Assembly (NCBI GenBank): GCA_902598655.1
Contig: CACKCQ010000003.1
Span: 62,001 to 126,000, forward strand
From: an uncultured Pelagibacteraceae bacterium
GTDB taxonomy: Bacteria; Pseudomonadota; Alphaproteobacteria; Pelagibacterales; Pelagibacteraceae
Reading direction: 5' to 3'
Length of the DNA stretch: 64,000 nucleotides
Position 1 is the first letter of the stretch, and the number at the start of each line of letters is the position of its first letter. Of this stretch, positions 54,501 through 63,013 are shown in pieces. A model generated the notes under the pieces. The model had not been told where the DNA came from. It ran no database searches and was given only the letters and a program-made list of their open reading frames with translations. Both the position numbers and the translations under genes were made by a program.

Positions 54501-55648
54501 GAACGTCCAGCAGCCCATTTAGCAAAACCAAAATTAACACCCGAGGTTAATGAAGAGTCTGTTACTATCGATCTAATCGCAGCTTGAGCTGCTTGCATTC
54601 TAGTTGTAGGAGCTCCTCCAAAATTTTTAACCCAAGTTCCACTTGAATCAAATATTTGAACTGATCCTTTGTTTAAATCTGCAGCAATTAATCTATTGTT
54701 TGCCTGATCCCAGCCAAGACCCCAAGGATAATAAAAGTATGTTCTTGAAGCTGTTGAATTTGATCTACTTCTGCTTCCAAAAGTTTGATTTATCGTTACT
54801 CCAGTAAAGCTACTATTAAAAGTTAACTTTTGCATTCGACTTGCTGTCCAAGATAAAGTCCAAAGTTCATTATTATTATTTGGATTGAACTGTAAACCTA
54901 CATAATATCCTGCTCGATATGTAATTGCTCTTCCAGAAGTATTCGGACATCTGGAACCACTTCCTGATAAACTATGAACATATAAATAATTTTGTCTTGC
55001 ATATACAATACGACTACCTGAAATCGCTGAACCAAAAGCATATGCTTGATTGTAATTATAACTACAGTTACTCATTGAACCAGTTCTAAGATTTATAGTT
55101 TTGTATCCTCTATTACCTCCCACATATAAATAACCAGTGCTTTGGTCTATCGTCATATTGTATGGATAAAAACCTAGATTATACCTTTTTAAACATCTTC
55201 CATCACTTGCTCTAATAGCTACTACTGCTCTTTCATAATACGCAGTGGTATAATAAACGTCATTATATGTTTCTCCACTATATGAATAAGATGTTCTGCA
55301 ATTTCGATTACCTTCAAACCTGGCGTTTCCTTTTCCTGATACTCCTCTGTTACCAAATCCAGTATCAAAAGTTCCTGAGCCATAAACAAATTTTTTAACT
55401 CCATCTCTATTATATTGAGACACTAAAATATCGCCGTTACTATCAGCATCAGCATCATAAGGATACCTCATACTTGCTGTACCACCACTCATTCTCCATC
55501 CCATACTTCCTGATTTATCCAACATTAACAGTACGTTTGCTGGCACATCTCCTATTCCTGATCCAGGTGGTAATGCTTTTGAAAAAGCATTGTTAACAAA
55601 TGAAAATAAAATAATAGTAACTAATAAAAATAATTTTTTTAATTTCAT
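51518..55648 (-). CDS. pilY1: PilY1-like type IV pilus tip protein with VWA domain interrupted by a propeller-like insert
   Basis: [27 protein letters not shown] and [9 protein letters not shown]; C-terminal PilC/PilY1-type propeller ([36 protein letters not shown]); embedded in pilX/W/V cluster. Confidence 0.88.
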   Translation of the reverse strand: [1376 protein letters not shown]

Positions 55649-56184
55649 TGTTCAGCCTTAAATTGTTGTTCTTCAATATTTCGCATGTAATCCATAAGTT
55701 TGGTATCTAGCTCAGGATTTGAGATGTAAATTTGTTCATCCATAATACCATCATCATTTGGTATTCTTCCATAAACGTAAAATTCGTTATTTTTATCTAT
55801 CACCTCATAACCAGTATATGAACGTGGATTATCAGGTGTTTCAAAATCTCCGAAATTTTTTTTAAAATAATTCATCATTATTAAACTTTCAGAAACTAAA
55901 TTCCTGTCATCATTTAATGCAATCAGATTTATCGCAACAAGTTCATCTTTTAAAAATTTATACTCAATTGCTACCTCTTTTAATTTTTGATCTGGGCATA
56001 TATCATCAGCTAATATCCCATATACATCAAAATCCTCATACTCTAAGGGTAGTGGTGGTCCAGTGAGTTCCAAGCTTTCAAATGCTTTTCTTTTTACTCC
56101 GAGTTCTACTTTAAAGTCGCAAGCAGAATATGCATGCACAATAGATAATGAAAATATAATTAATATTTTAGTTACTAATTTCAT
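55645..56184 (-). CDS. secreted protein of unknown function in pilus minor-pilin operon
   Basis: Signal peptide, two cysteines in mature part; ATGA overlap with pilY1. Confidence 0.75.
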   Translation of the reverse strand: MKLVTKILIIFSLSIVHAYSACDFKVELGVKRKAFESLELTGPPLPLEYEDFDVYGILADDICPDQKLKEVAIEYKFLKDELVAINLIALNDDRNLVSESLIMMNYFKKNFGDFETPDNPRSYTGYEVIDKNNEFYVYGRIPNDDGIMDEQIYISNPELDTKLMDYMRNIEEQQFKAEQ

Positions 56185-56237
56185 ATTAAATATAAAGTTA
56201 TATATACTATATAATTAACAGTTATATGATGACATAT

Positions 56238-56921
56238 TTATTTTGGTAATACAACTGTGCTTTCCAACCCAACAACAATTGGATCATCAGGATCTTTCAT
56301 AATTCCACAACCATAAACACGGTATGCCATACCATCTAGACCTTTGTTGTTTGCTTTTTTCTTAACACTTCCTCCTGATCCTCTAAAAGGAGCGGCTCCA
56401 ATTTTAACAATAAAATAATCATAATAATATTTTTTTAATTTTTCAGCTTCAGCCTTAAAATCTTGAGCTTTATTCCCAAAACTATCTGTTAATAACTTTC
56501 CAAAATTCCAACTTTCTGCTGCAACGACTGTAATGCTAGTCCCGATAACATCTGAAAAACTGTTAAAACATATATTGTCTGTCTCTAATCTGTACTTTTT
56601 ATCAAGTTGTGAAGCTCTATAATTGATCTTATTCATTTTGCCATTAAAAGTTATAGTTCCATCGGGCAATTTTTTTTTAGTTTTATCTCTCTCATTAGTT
56701 GAAGTATCATACGGTCCTAGAAACTGATTTAATAATACTTTTTCACCTTCCAATAACGCAGTTTCAGCCACATAAAAAGTTTGTTGGTATTCATCATTAA
56801 CATTATTACTAGTATGGTCGCCTGCTGATATAACTATCAACGCACCTCCCATCAAAGACATAGCTAATAATAAAACTAATGATAAAACTAAAGCAAAACC
56901 TTTTTCATTTTTATTTTTCAT
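56238..56921 (-). CDS. pilX: PilX-like minor pilin
   Basis: KGFALVLSLVLLLAMSLMGGALIVISAGDH N-terminus; position between pilW and pilY1. Confidence 0.82.
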   Translation of the reverse strand: MKNKNEKGFALVLSLVLLLAMSLMGGALIVISAGDHTSNNVNDEYQQTFYVAETALLEGEKVLLNQFLGPYDTSTNERDKTKKKLPDGTITFNGKMNKINYRASQLDKKYRLETDNICFNSFSDVIGTSITVVAAESWNFGKLLTDSFGNKAQDFKAEAEKLKKYYYDYFIVKIGAAPFRGSGGSVKKKANNKGLDGMAYRVYGCGIMKDPDDPIVVGLESTVVLPK

Positions 56922-57757
56922 TGTATCCCTAAATTTCTTGCAAAAGCAGTAACTATAATTGTATCTCTAAAATATCTATCATTATCTTTTCTTTGTCGTT
57001 TAGTTTCATTCATTACTGCTTTGTTTCTGTTATCTGCTTTAGTCCTAAAAAAAGGTTTTGTTGATCTAATTGAAATAGCTACATCAACCGTTTTTATATT
57101 GTACAATTTATTTCTATTTATGTTTGTAGGTGAGGGTGGGGGATCAATTAGTACTCCTTTGTCATCGATAGGATTAAAAACCATATCTTCTATATAATCA
57201 GCAACTTTTTGCTTTTCAAAAGTATAATCATCATTATCTGTGTTTGGATTTGCCCATTTACCGTTTTTCCAAACTTGTACAGTTTTAAAAATAGCAAAAC
57301 CATCTACGGTATCATATGTTCCTGATTTATTTTTTCCTTTAGCCCTATCTTCTATTTTTGATCTCTCACAATGGTAAGATGACTTATATTTTTTATAAAT
57401 AAAATTTTGCTTACTATCAAAGTGTCCCCCTCCAAAAACAATATCTATCGAGTCACATTCTTGTTTAAATTTATTTGAAGCAGGCTTTTTAATTAATATA
57501 GGTGAATGCTCTAATAAATTAATTTGAATATTATCTCCAAAATATCTAAATCCTGCATTTCTTATATCTCTAACGATCATTGTTACAAGATCTCTACCTT
57601 GGGCAGAAATTTTTGCTCTGTCTGTGACTTTTGAGTAAGAATTATTTACTGCATTATAAGCAGTATACATCGCGCCCATCATTAAAACTGATATTACAAT
57701 TCCAATTAATATTTCAATTAATGTTACACCAGAGTTATTTATTAATTTTCTTTTCAT
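56918..57757 (-). CDS. pilW: PilW-like minor pilin
   Basis: Class III prepilin G-VTLIEILIGIVISVLMMGAMYTAYN. Confidence 0.85.
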   Translation of the reverse strand: MKRKLINNSGVTLIEILIGIVISVLMMGAMYTAYNAVNNSYSKVTDRAKISAQGRDLVTMIVRDIRNAGFRYFGDNIQINLLEHSPILIKKPASNKFKQECDSIDIVFGGGHFDSKQNFIYKKYKSSYHCERSKIEDRAKGKNKSGTYDTVDGFAIFKTVQVWKNGKWANPNTDNDDYTFEKQKVADYIEDMVFNPIDDKGVLIDPPPSPTNINRNKLYNIKTVDVAISIRSTKPFFRTKADNRNKAVMNETKRQRKDNDRYFRDTIIVTAFARNLGIQ

Positions 57758-58456
57758 TTAGTCAATTTGAAAATAGAGTACTTTTTTTTTAGATACGGGT
57801 TCTTTATTTCCTCTAACAGTTTTCGTTTTTCCTGTTGTAATACCCACTTCAAGTCTACCAAAATATCTCTCTAAATAAATTCCAACTGCTTTGCTATTTG
57901 GTAGATGTCCAGTATATGTCTTAGTTATATTAAATTTACAGGGCCTATTACTTTTTGATAAATTTGACTTAGAAACAACACTATTGTTACAAAGAGTAAA
58001 TACGTTTAACCTTTTTTCATCATTAGTCGTTCCACCCGAAACATTCGTACACTTAAGTCTTTTCTTAGAAAATCTGTGTTTCCACTTATGAATTTTATTG
58101 TCTAAAGCATTATCATCTGGGCTTTTTCTGCTTGGTCCAGAGTCTGAACAAGATGTTATTTCGAACTTAGGTTTGCTGCTAAAGCCATGTTCATCATCAA
58201 ATAATTGGTCTTTAAAATTTACTTTTTTTGTTTTGTCATGAAGCGTATTTTTTTCAGAGATAAAATCCTCAACTACCATAGTCATAAGTAAATTCGCTTT
58301 TGACCTATCGCTAGATACACCTATAGAAGAAACAGAATACTGAACCATCTGAAAAACTGATACAAATCCAATACCAACAATAACAGTTGCAACTAAAGCC
58401 TCAATTAATGTAAGTCCTCTCTCGGAATTTCGTTTATTATTGCCTAATCCAATCAT
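57758..58456 (-). CDS. pilV: PilV-like minor pilin
   Basis: G-LTLIEALVATVIVGIGFVSVFQM; start at MIGLGNN (58456) preferred over 58489. Confidence 0.82.
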   Translation of the reverse strand: MIGLGNNKRNSERGLTLIEALVATVIVGIGFVSVFQMVQYSVSSIGVSSDRSKANLLMTMVVEDFISEKNTLHDKTKKVNFKDQLFDDEHGFSSKPKFEITSCSDSGPSRKSPDDNALDNKIHKWKHRFSKKRLKCTNVSGGTTNDEKRLNVFTLCNNSVVSKSNLSKSNRPCKFNITKTYTGHLPNSKAVGIYLERYFGRLEVGITTGKTKTVRGNKEPVSKKKVLYFQID

Positions 58457-59111
58457 TTCCACTAAATCTGTATTTTTGTATTTGTCCAAATCTGCTCCAT
58501 TCTATCAAATAAGCTGGTTTCTTTAAACCATCCTTTTCTTTTAATGGACACTTTCCACCTTTGGTTTGAGCAAGGTCAGAGCTGCAAACAATTATAAATC
58601 TTTTATGTTCGTTTTTTTCAAAAATCAAATTTCCCTGAGATAAACCACCACTTGTTGAATAATGTGCAGCGTTTTTAGAAAAACAAACTGAGCTTGTTTT
58701 GTCAAGTTGAGTTGCGACACCTTTAACAGTGACCTTTTGAATTTCTGGATTACCTCCTAAATTTGATTTCCAATCATCTTTATTTGTGCTGCATGTTATT
58801 TGAGTGTTTTGAGAATTTCTTTTTTTTAATAATCTTGTGTACCCTTTTCTTTGTAAACCTCTTGTATGAATTTCAATTTTGTCTTTCCGAGGGGTAACCA
58901 TTAATTGTACAAAAGAATAATTTCCTCTTTGAACTGCTGATGTAATAGTAGAGAGCATTGTTGAAACTTGTTCAGCGCTTTTTCTAACTTCTCTATCTTT
59001 ACTCCAAGAACTAAAATTAGGATAAGCAACTGCAGAAATTACCATTACAATTGTAACAACAACTAATAATTCTAATAATGTAAATCCTTTAATGTTCTGA
59101 TCTTGCTGCAC
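58437..59111 (-). CDS. fimT: FimT/GspH-like minor pilin
   Basis: G-FTLLELLVVVTIVMVISAVAYPNF prepilin signature. Confidence 0.82.
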   Translation of the reverse strand: MQQDQNIKGFTLLELLVVVTIVMVISAVAYPNFSSWSKDREVRKSAEQVSTMLSTITSAVQRGNYSFVQLMVTPRKDKIEIHTRGLQRKGYTRLLKKRNSQNTQITCSTNKDDWKSNLGGNPEIQKVTVKGVATQLDKTSSVCFSKNAAHYSTSGGLSQGNLIFEKNEHKRFIIVCSSDLAQTKGGKCPLKEKDGLKKPAYLIEWSRFGQIQKYRFSGNDWIRQ

Positions 59112-60105
59112 CTGGATCTATCTTTCCTGATTTAGCCAATTCCTCAAGAGACTTTTCCATAGTTATCATACCATCTCTGACTGCAGTCTGCATGATGCTT
59201 GGTATTTGGTGTATTTTTGCTTCTCTAATTAAATTTTGAATTGGTGCTGTGCATTTCATAATTTCAAAGGCACCAACCCTTCCTGCTCCATCTCTTGTTT
59301 TTAATAGTCTTTGTGTAACTACCATTTTTAATGAAGTCGATATTTGCGCTCTAATTTGTTCTTGTTGCTCTGGAGGAAAAACATCTATTATACGATTGAT
59401 TGTACTAGGAGCACCACTTGTATGCAATGTTCCAAAAACTAAGTGACCTGTTTCAGCAGCAGTTAAAGCTAAACTAATTGTCTCAAGATCTCTCATTTCA
59501 CCAACTAATATTACATCAGGATCTTCTCTTAAAGCTGCCTTCAATGCAGCAGCAAATGTTTCAGTTTGTTTCCCAACTTCTCGATGTGAAATTATACTTC
59601 TATTATCTTCATGTATAAATTCTACTGGGTCCTCAACTGTTATTATGTTTGCAGTTCTTGTTTTATTAATTTCATTTACAATAGCTGCAAGGGTTGTTGA
59701 TTTACCAGATCCTGTTGGACCTGTAACTAAAACTAAACCCTTATGAAAATCCACGATATCATAAAGTGCCTGTGGTAAATTAAATTGATCCATATCTGGA
59801 ATTTTACTTTCCACTCTTCTGCAAACACAAGCCGGTCCCTTAATGGTTTTATAAAAATTAGCTCTAAATCTTAATCCACTTAAAGTAACCGATGTATCGA
59901 GTTCGTGTGTCGTATTAAATTTTTCTAGTTCTTGTTCACTACAGTTCATTGACAACAAATCTTTTAAATCTTGAGCCGTTACCATTACCTCTTGAACTTT
60001 AATGATCTCTCCTGTTTGTCGATATGCCAGTGGAGCACCTGATCTTATGTGAAAGTCAGATATTTTTTTATTGTTCTTGGCTAATTCTTCTAATTTTTCA
60101 AACAT
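59089..60105 (-). CDS. pilT: type IV pilus retraction ATPase
   Basis: GPTGSGKSTTLAAIV; ALREDPDVILVGEMRDLETISLALTAAETGHLVFGTLHT. Confidence 0.95.
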   Translation of the reverse strand: MFEKLEELAKNNKKISDFHIRSGAPLAYRQTGEIIKVQEVMVTAQDLKDLLSMNCSEQELEKFNTTHELDTSVTLSGLRFRANFYKTIKGPACVCRRVESKIPDMDQFNLPQALYDIVDFHKGLVLVTGPTGSGKSTTLAAIVNEINKTRTANIITVEDPVEFIHEDNRSIISHREVGKQTETFAAALKAALREDPDVILVGEMRDLETISLALTAAETGHLVFGTLHTSGAPSTINRIIDVFPPEQQEQIRAQISTSLKMVVTQRLLKTRDGAGRVGAFEIMKCTAPIQNLIREAKIHQIPSIMQTAVRDGMITMEKSLEELAKSGKIDPGAARSEH

Positions 60106-60226
60106 TCGATATTGTTACTATAAAAATAAGTTATTTAAGACTTTAATTTTTTTAAATTAATAATGTATAACGCTATTTTATTCTAGTAAAAGTTGAGTAT
60201 ATAGTTAAAACTTATAATATAAATTT

Positions 60227-61939
60227 ATGAAAAATCCATTTGCGAACCTAAAGCTATTTAAGAAAAAAGATAAAGATCAATCAGGCTCACCTGTCCCAAA
60301 ATCTGATAAACCAAAGAAAGATAACTTTTTCAGCAAGCTTTTAAAAAATCGGATTGGTAAAGCTTCTGTTCAGGGAGAGGAAATTTTAGGAGTTGAACTC
60401 ACAACAAATGAAATAAGACTAGCACAAGTCTCAAGTAATAAGTCTAATCAATGGGTTTTAGATAAATTTTTTGTTCATAAGTTTGAAGGTATAGATGATA
60501 ATGGAACAGTTCTAGAAAACCAGGATAAAATTGCAGATGAGCTAAAGCTAGCAATACAAACATCAAAAGTTTCTACAACTAACGCAGCGATAGCTATTCC
60601 AGTAACAAGTGCGATTATAAGAGTGGTCACTGCTCCTTTAATGACAGACGAGGAGCTAAAGAAAGCTATTGATACAGATTCATTATGGGAAAACCTTGTA
60701 CAGCTCACAGATAATTTAAACGATTATTCAATTTTTCATCAAGTTATAAATAAAGATGAAAAAGGTAACACAATGGATATTTTATTTGTTGCTTCAAAGT
60801 TATCAGATATTAACAGTTATACAGCAATTATTAAAAAGGCAGGACTTAATGCGGTAATAATTGATGTAAAATGTTTTGCATTAAAGTCTGCTGTTGACCA
60901 AATAAATCAAATTGCAGGGTCTATTGAAGATTCTAATCTAACAGCTGTTCTAGAATTTGGTTTGGATGAAAATTATGTAATGATACTTTATGAAAATAAT
61001 CCAATCATAACAGATATATTTATAAGATCGCAAGATCGAAAAACACTCCAAGAAAGTAATAATCAAGAAGAGATGGATGCTTTGGTTAGAAGATATATGA
61101 CTCAAGTTAAGCAGGCTGTTCAAGATTTTGAAACGAAATATGAAAAAAGAATTAGAAATTTAAAAGTTACTTCTAATTTAGAAAATGTTGATGATTATTT
61201 AGCAAGTTTTAGAAAAAATATGGTTAATACGGGTTATAATCTCTTTAATCCATTTGAGGGGATTAAAGTTCCAGCACAATTAGAAAACGATGTTCAATTT
61301 ACCAATCCTTCTTATTTCTCTACTGTAATGGGTTTAGCATTTAGAAAACTTGACGTTTTTGGTTATTACAAATTTGTAACAGCAGTAAAAAATATTAACC
61401 TTTTACCCAATAGAGACAACATGATAGCTCAAAAAAAAGCTAAGGCTTTTTCAAATTTTGCATTTAAAGGTGTTGTAGGTGTTGTTGCAGTTATTTATGT
61501 AATTTTATTTGGTTTTTCATTTTGGCAAATAATGGATTTAAACAAAAAAATTCAAGGTTACGAACAAGTTGTTCAAGTTCATCAGGAAAGAACAGAGTTA
61601 AGAGATAAATTTTTAAAAGAAAAAAGAATGATGGATAAATCATTAGAATTAAGTAATTCCATCAAGTCAAACAAAACCGTCAGCTTCAGAGTTCTTGCTC
61701 AAATAGCATCAGCTGTACCAAATAGAGTAAAATTTAGCTCTATTGAGTACAACGGGTCAGATTTAATAACTATACAAGGTACAGCCTTTAGCGATCAAGA
61801 TATTCTAAAATTGATAAGTAATTTAAATAACAAGAAATTAATTGCACAAGCATCTTTAGCAAGCATGATTCTACCTGAACAAAAAGATAGTCAGAGTAGA
61901 AAAGGTTTTGTAATAGCTTGTGTGTTGGAGGCTGTGTAA
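60227..61939 (+). CDS. PilM-PilN fusion protein
   Basis: Actin-like PilM region (GVELTTNEIRLAQVS) continuous with PilN hallmark NINLLPNRDN (61391-61420), TM and PilN-like periplasmic domain; 570 aa, one frame. Confidence 0.85.
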   Translation: MKNPFANLKLFKKKDKDQSGSPVPKSDKPKKDNFFSKLLKNRIGKASVQGEEILGVELTTNEIRLAQVSSNKSNQWVLDKFFVHKFEGIDDNGTVLENQDKIADELKLAIQTSKVSTTNAAIAIPVTSAIIRVVTAPLMTDEELKKAIDTDSLWENLVQLTDNLNDYSIFHQVINKDEKGNTMDILFVASKLSDINSYTAIIKKAGLNAVIIDVKCFALKSAVDQINQIAGSIEDSNLTAVLEFGLDENYVMILYENNPIITDIFIRSQDRKTLQESNNQEEMDALVRRYMTQVKQAVQDFETKYEKRIRNLKVTSNLENVDDYLASFRKNMVNTGYNLFNPFEGIKVPAQLENDVQFTNPSYFSTVMGLAFRKLDVFGYYKFVTAVKNINLLPNRDNMIAQKKAKAFSNFAFKGVVGVVAVIYVILFGFSFWQIMDLNKKIQGYEQVVQVHQERTELRDKFLKEKRMMDKSLELSNSIKSNKTVSFRVLAQIASAVPNRVKFSSIEYNGSDLITIQGTAFSDQDILKLISNLNNKKLIAQASLASMILPEQKDSQSRKGFVIACVLEAV

Positions 61940-62577
61940 TGGATCTTAAAAATATTACAATGACAGATCTAAAAGAGAAATTAGCAACGATTGATAAAAA
62001 AATATTAATAAAGTTTGGAGCAGGTTTTGGTGCAATACTTTTATTTTTAATTGTTTATTACGCAGTTTTAAACCCAATGGTTAAAGAACGTAAACTAAAG
62101 TATAATGATAAAATAACAAAGCAAAATGAAATTGTAGAATTAGAGGATAATATTATTACTTTAAAAAATACAATTGAAAAAAATAAACCACAATTCGAAA
62201 AAACTTCCACTCTATTTCATACAAAAGCAGAAGTTGAAGGTCTTTATGAAAGTCTAAGTTTGCATGCTGCGAAAAATGGACTTGTAATATCTAAGATAGA
62301 AAAAAAAGAACCAAAGCCTGTTTTAAAACCTGGAGAAGCTGCACAGTCTGCTGAACTGCTAGAGCAAAGTGCAATTTCGTATTATCAAATACCGGTTGAT
62401 TATGAAATTAAAGGGAATTTCTTGGGGTATATAAAGTTTAAAAGAGCAGTATCTAAACAAAAAAAAATGTTAAATTTTGACAAAGAGACGATAAGTATAG
62501 TACAAAACGATTCAACCGGAGCGATTGTTGCCAGAGGAGAATTAACAATAGTAGGAATGCCTGATGAGTTTTTTTAA
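61939..62577 (+). CDS. pilO: type IV pilus assembly protein PilO
   Basis: Single TM, coiled coil, PilO position; ATG at 61939 overlaps the pilMN stop (TAATG). Confidence 0.85.
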   Translation: MDLKNITMTDLKEKLATIDKKILIKFGAGFGAILLFLIVYYAVLNPMVKERKLKYNDKITKQNEIVELEDNIITLKNTIEKNKPQFEKTSTLFHTKAEVEGLYESLSLHAAKNGLVISKIEKKEPKPVLKPGEAAQSAELLEQSAISYYQIPVDYEIKGNFLGYIKFKRAVSKQKKMLNFDKETISIVQNDSTGAIVARGELTIVGMPDEFF

Positions 62578-63013
62578 AATATTTTTAATCATGTTTTTTA
62601 TTGCTTTCGCTAGCAGTAGTTACGCTGATAATCATGATAAAAAACAAGAAGTTTTAGATCAAGTTAAAGATATTGCTAAAGAATTAGAAGAAGATGAAGA
62701 GGTTCCTTTAAATGATCCATTTGCAGGAAATGAAGGAACTAGTGGAATGGCATCAAATATTCCTGAAGAAGAACAAGATAATCAATTAAGTTTATATAAT
62801 TTTAAATTAGTAGGTTTGATTTCGGGGAAGGATTATAGTTATGTATCTTTAGTTAATTCAAGTGGAGAGGTAATGACACTAACACTTGGACAGTATTTGG
62901 GTAAAATTCAATTAATTGATTTAAGACTAAATGAGGCAATTTTTAAAAAAGAGGATGAGTCATTTATAATTATAGATTTTAATAATATGATTAGAGAGTC
63001 AAATGAATATTAA
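62564..63013 (+). CDS. pilP: type IV pilus assembly protein PilP
   Basis: Small secreted protein with PilP-like NQLSLYNFKLVGLISG; between pilO and pilQ. Confidence 0.82.
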   Translation: MSFFKIFLIMFFIAFASSSYADNHDKKQEVLDQVKDIAKELEEDEEVPLNDPFAGNEGTSGMASNIPEEEQDNQLSLYNFKLVGLISGKDYSYVSLVNSSGEVMTLTLGQYLGKIQLIDLRLNEAIFKKEDESFIIIDFNNMIRESNEY

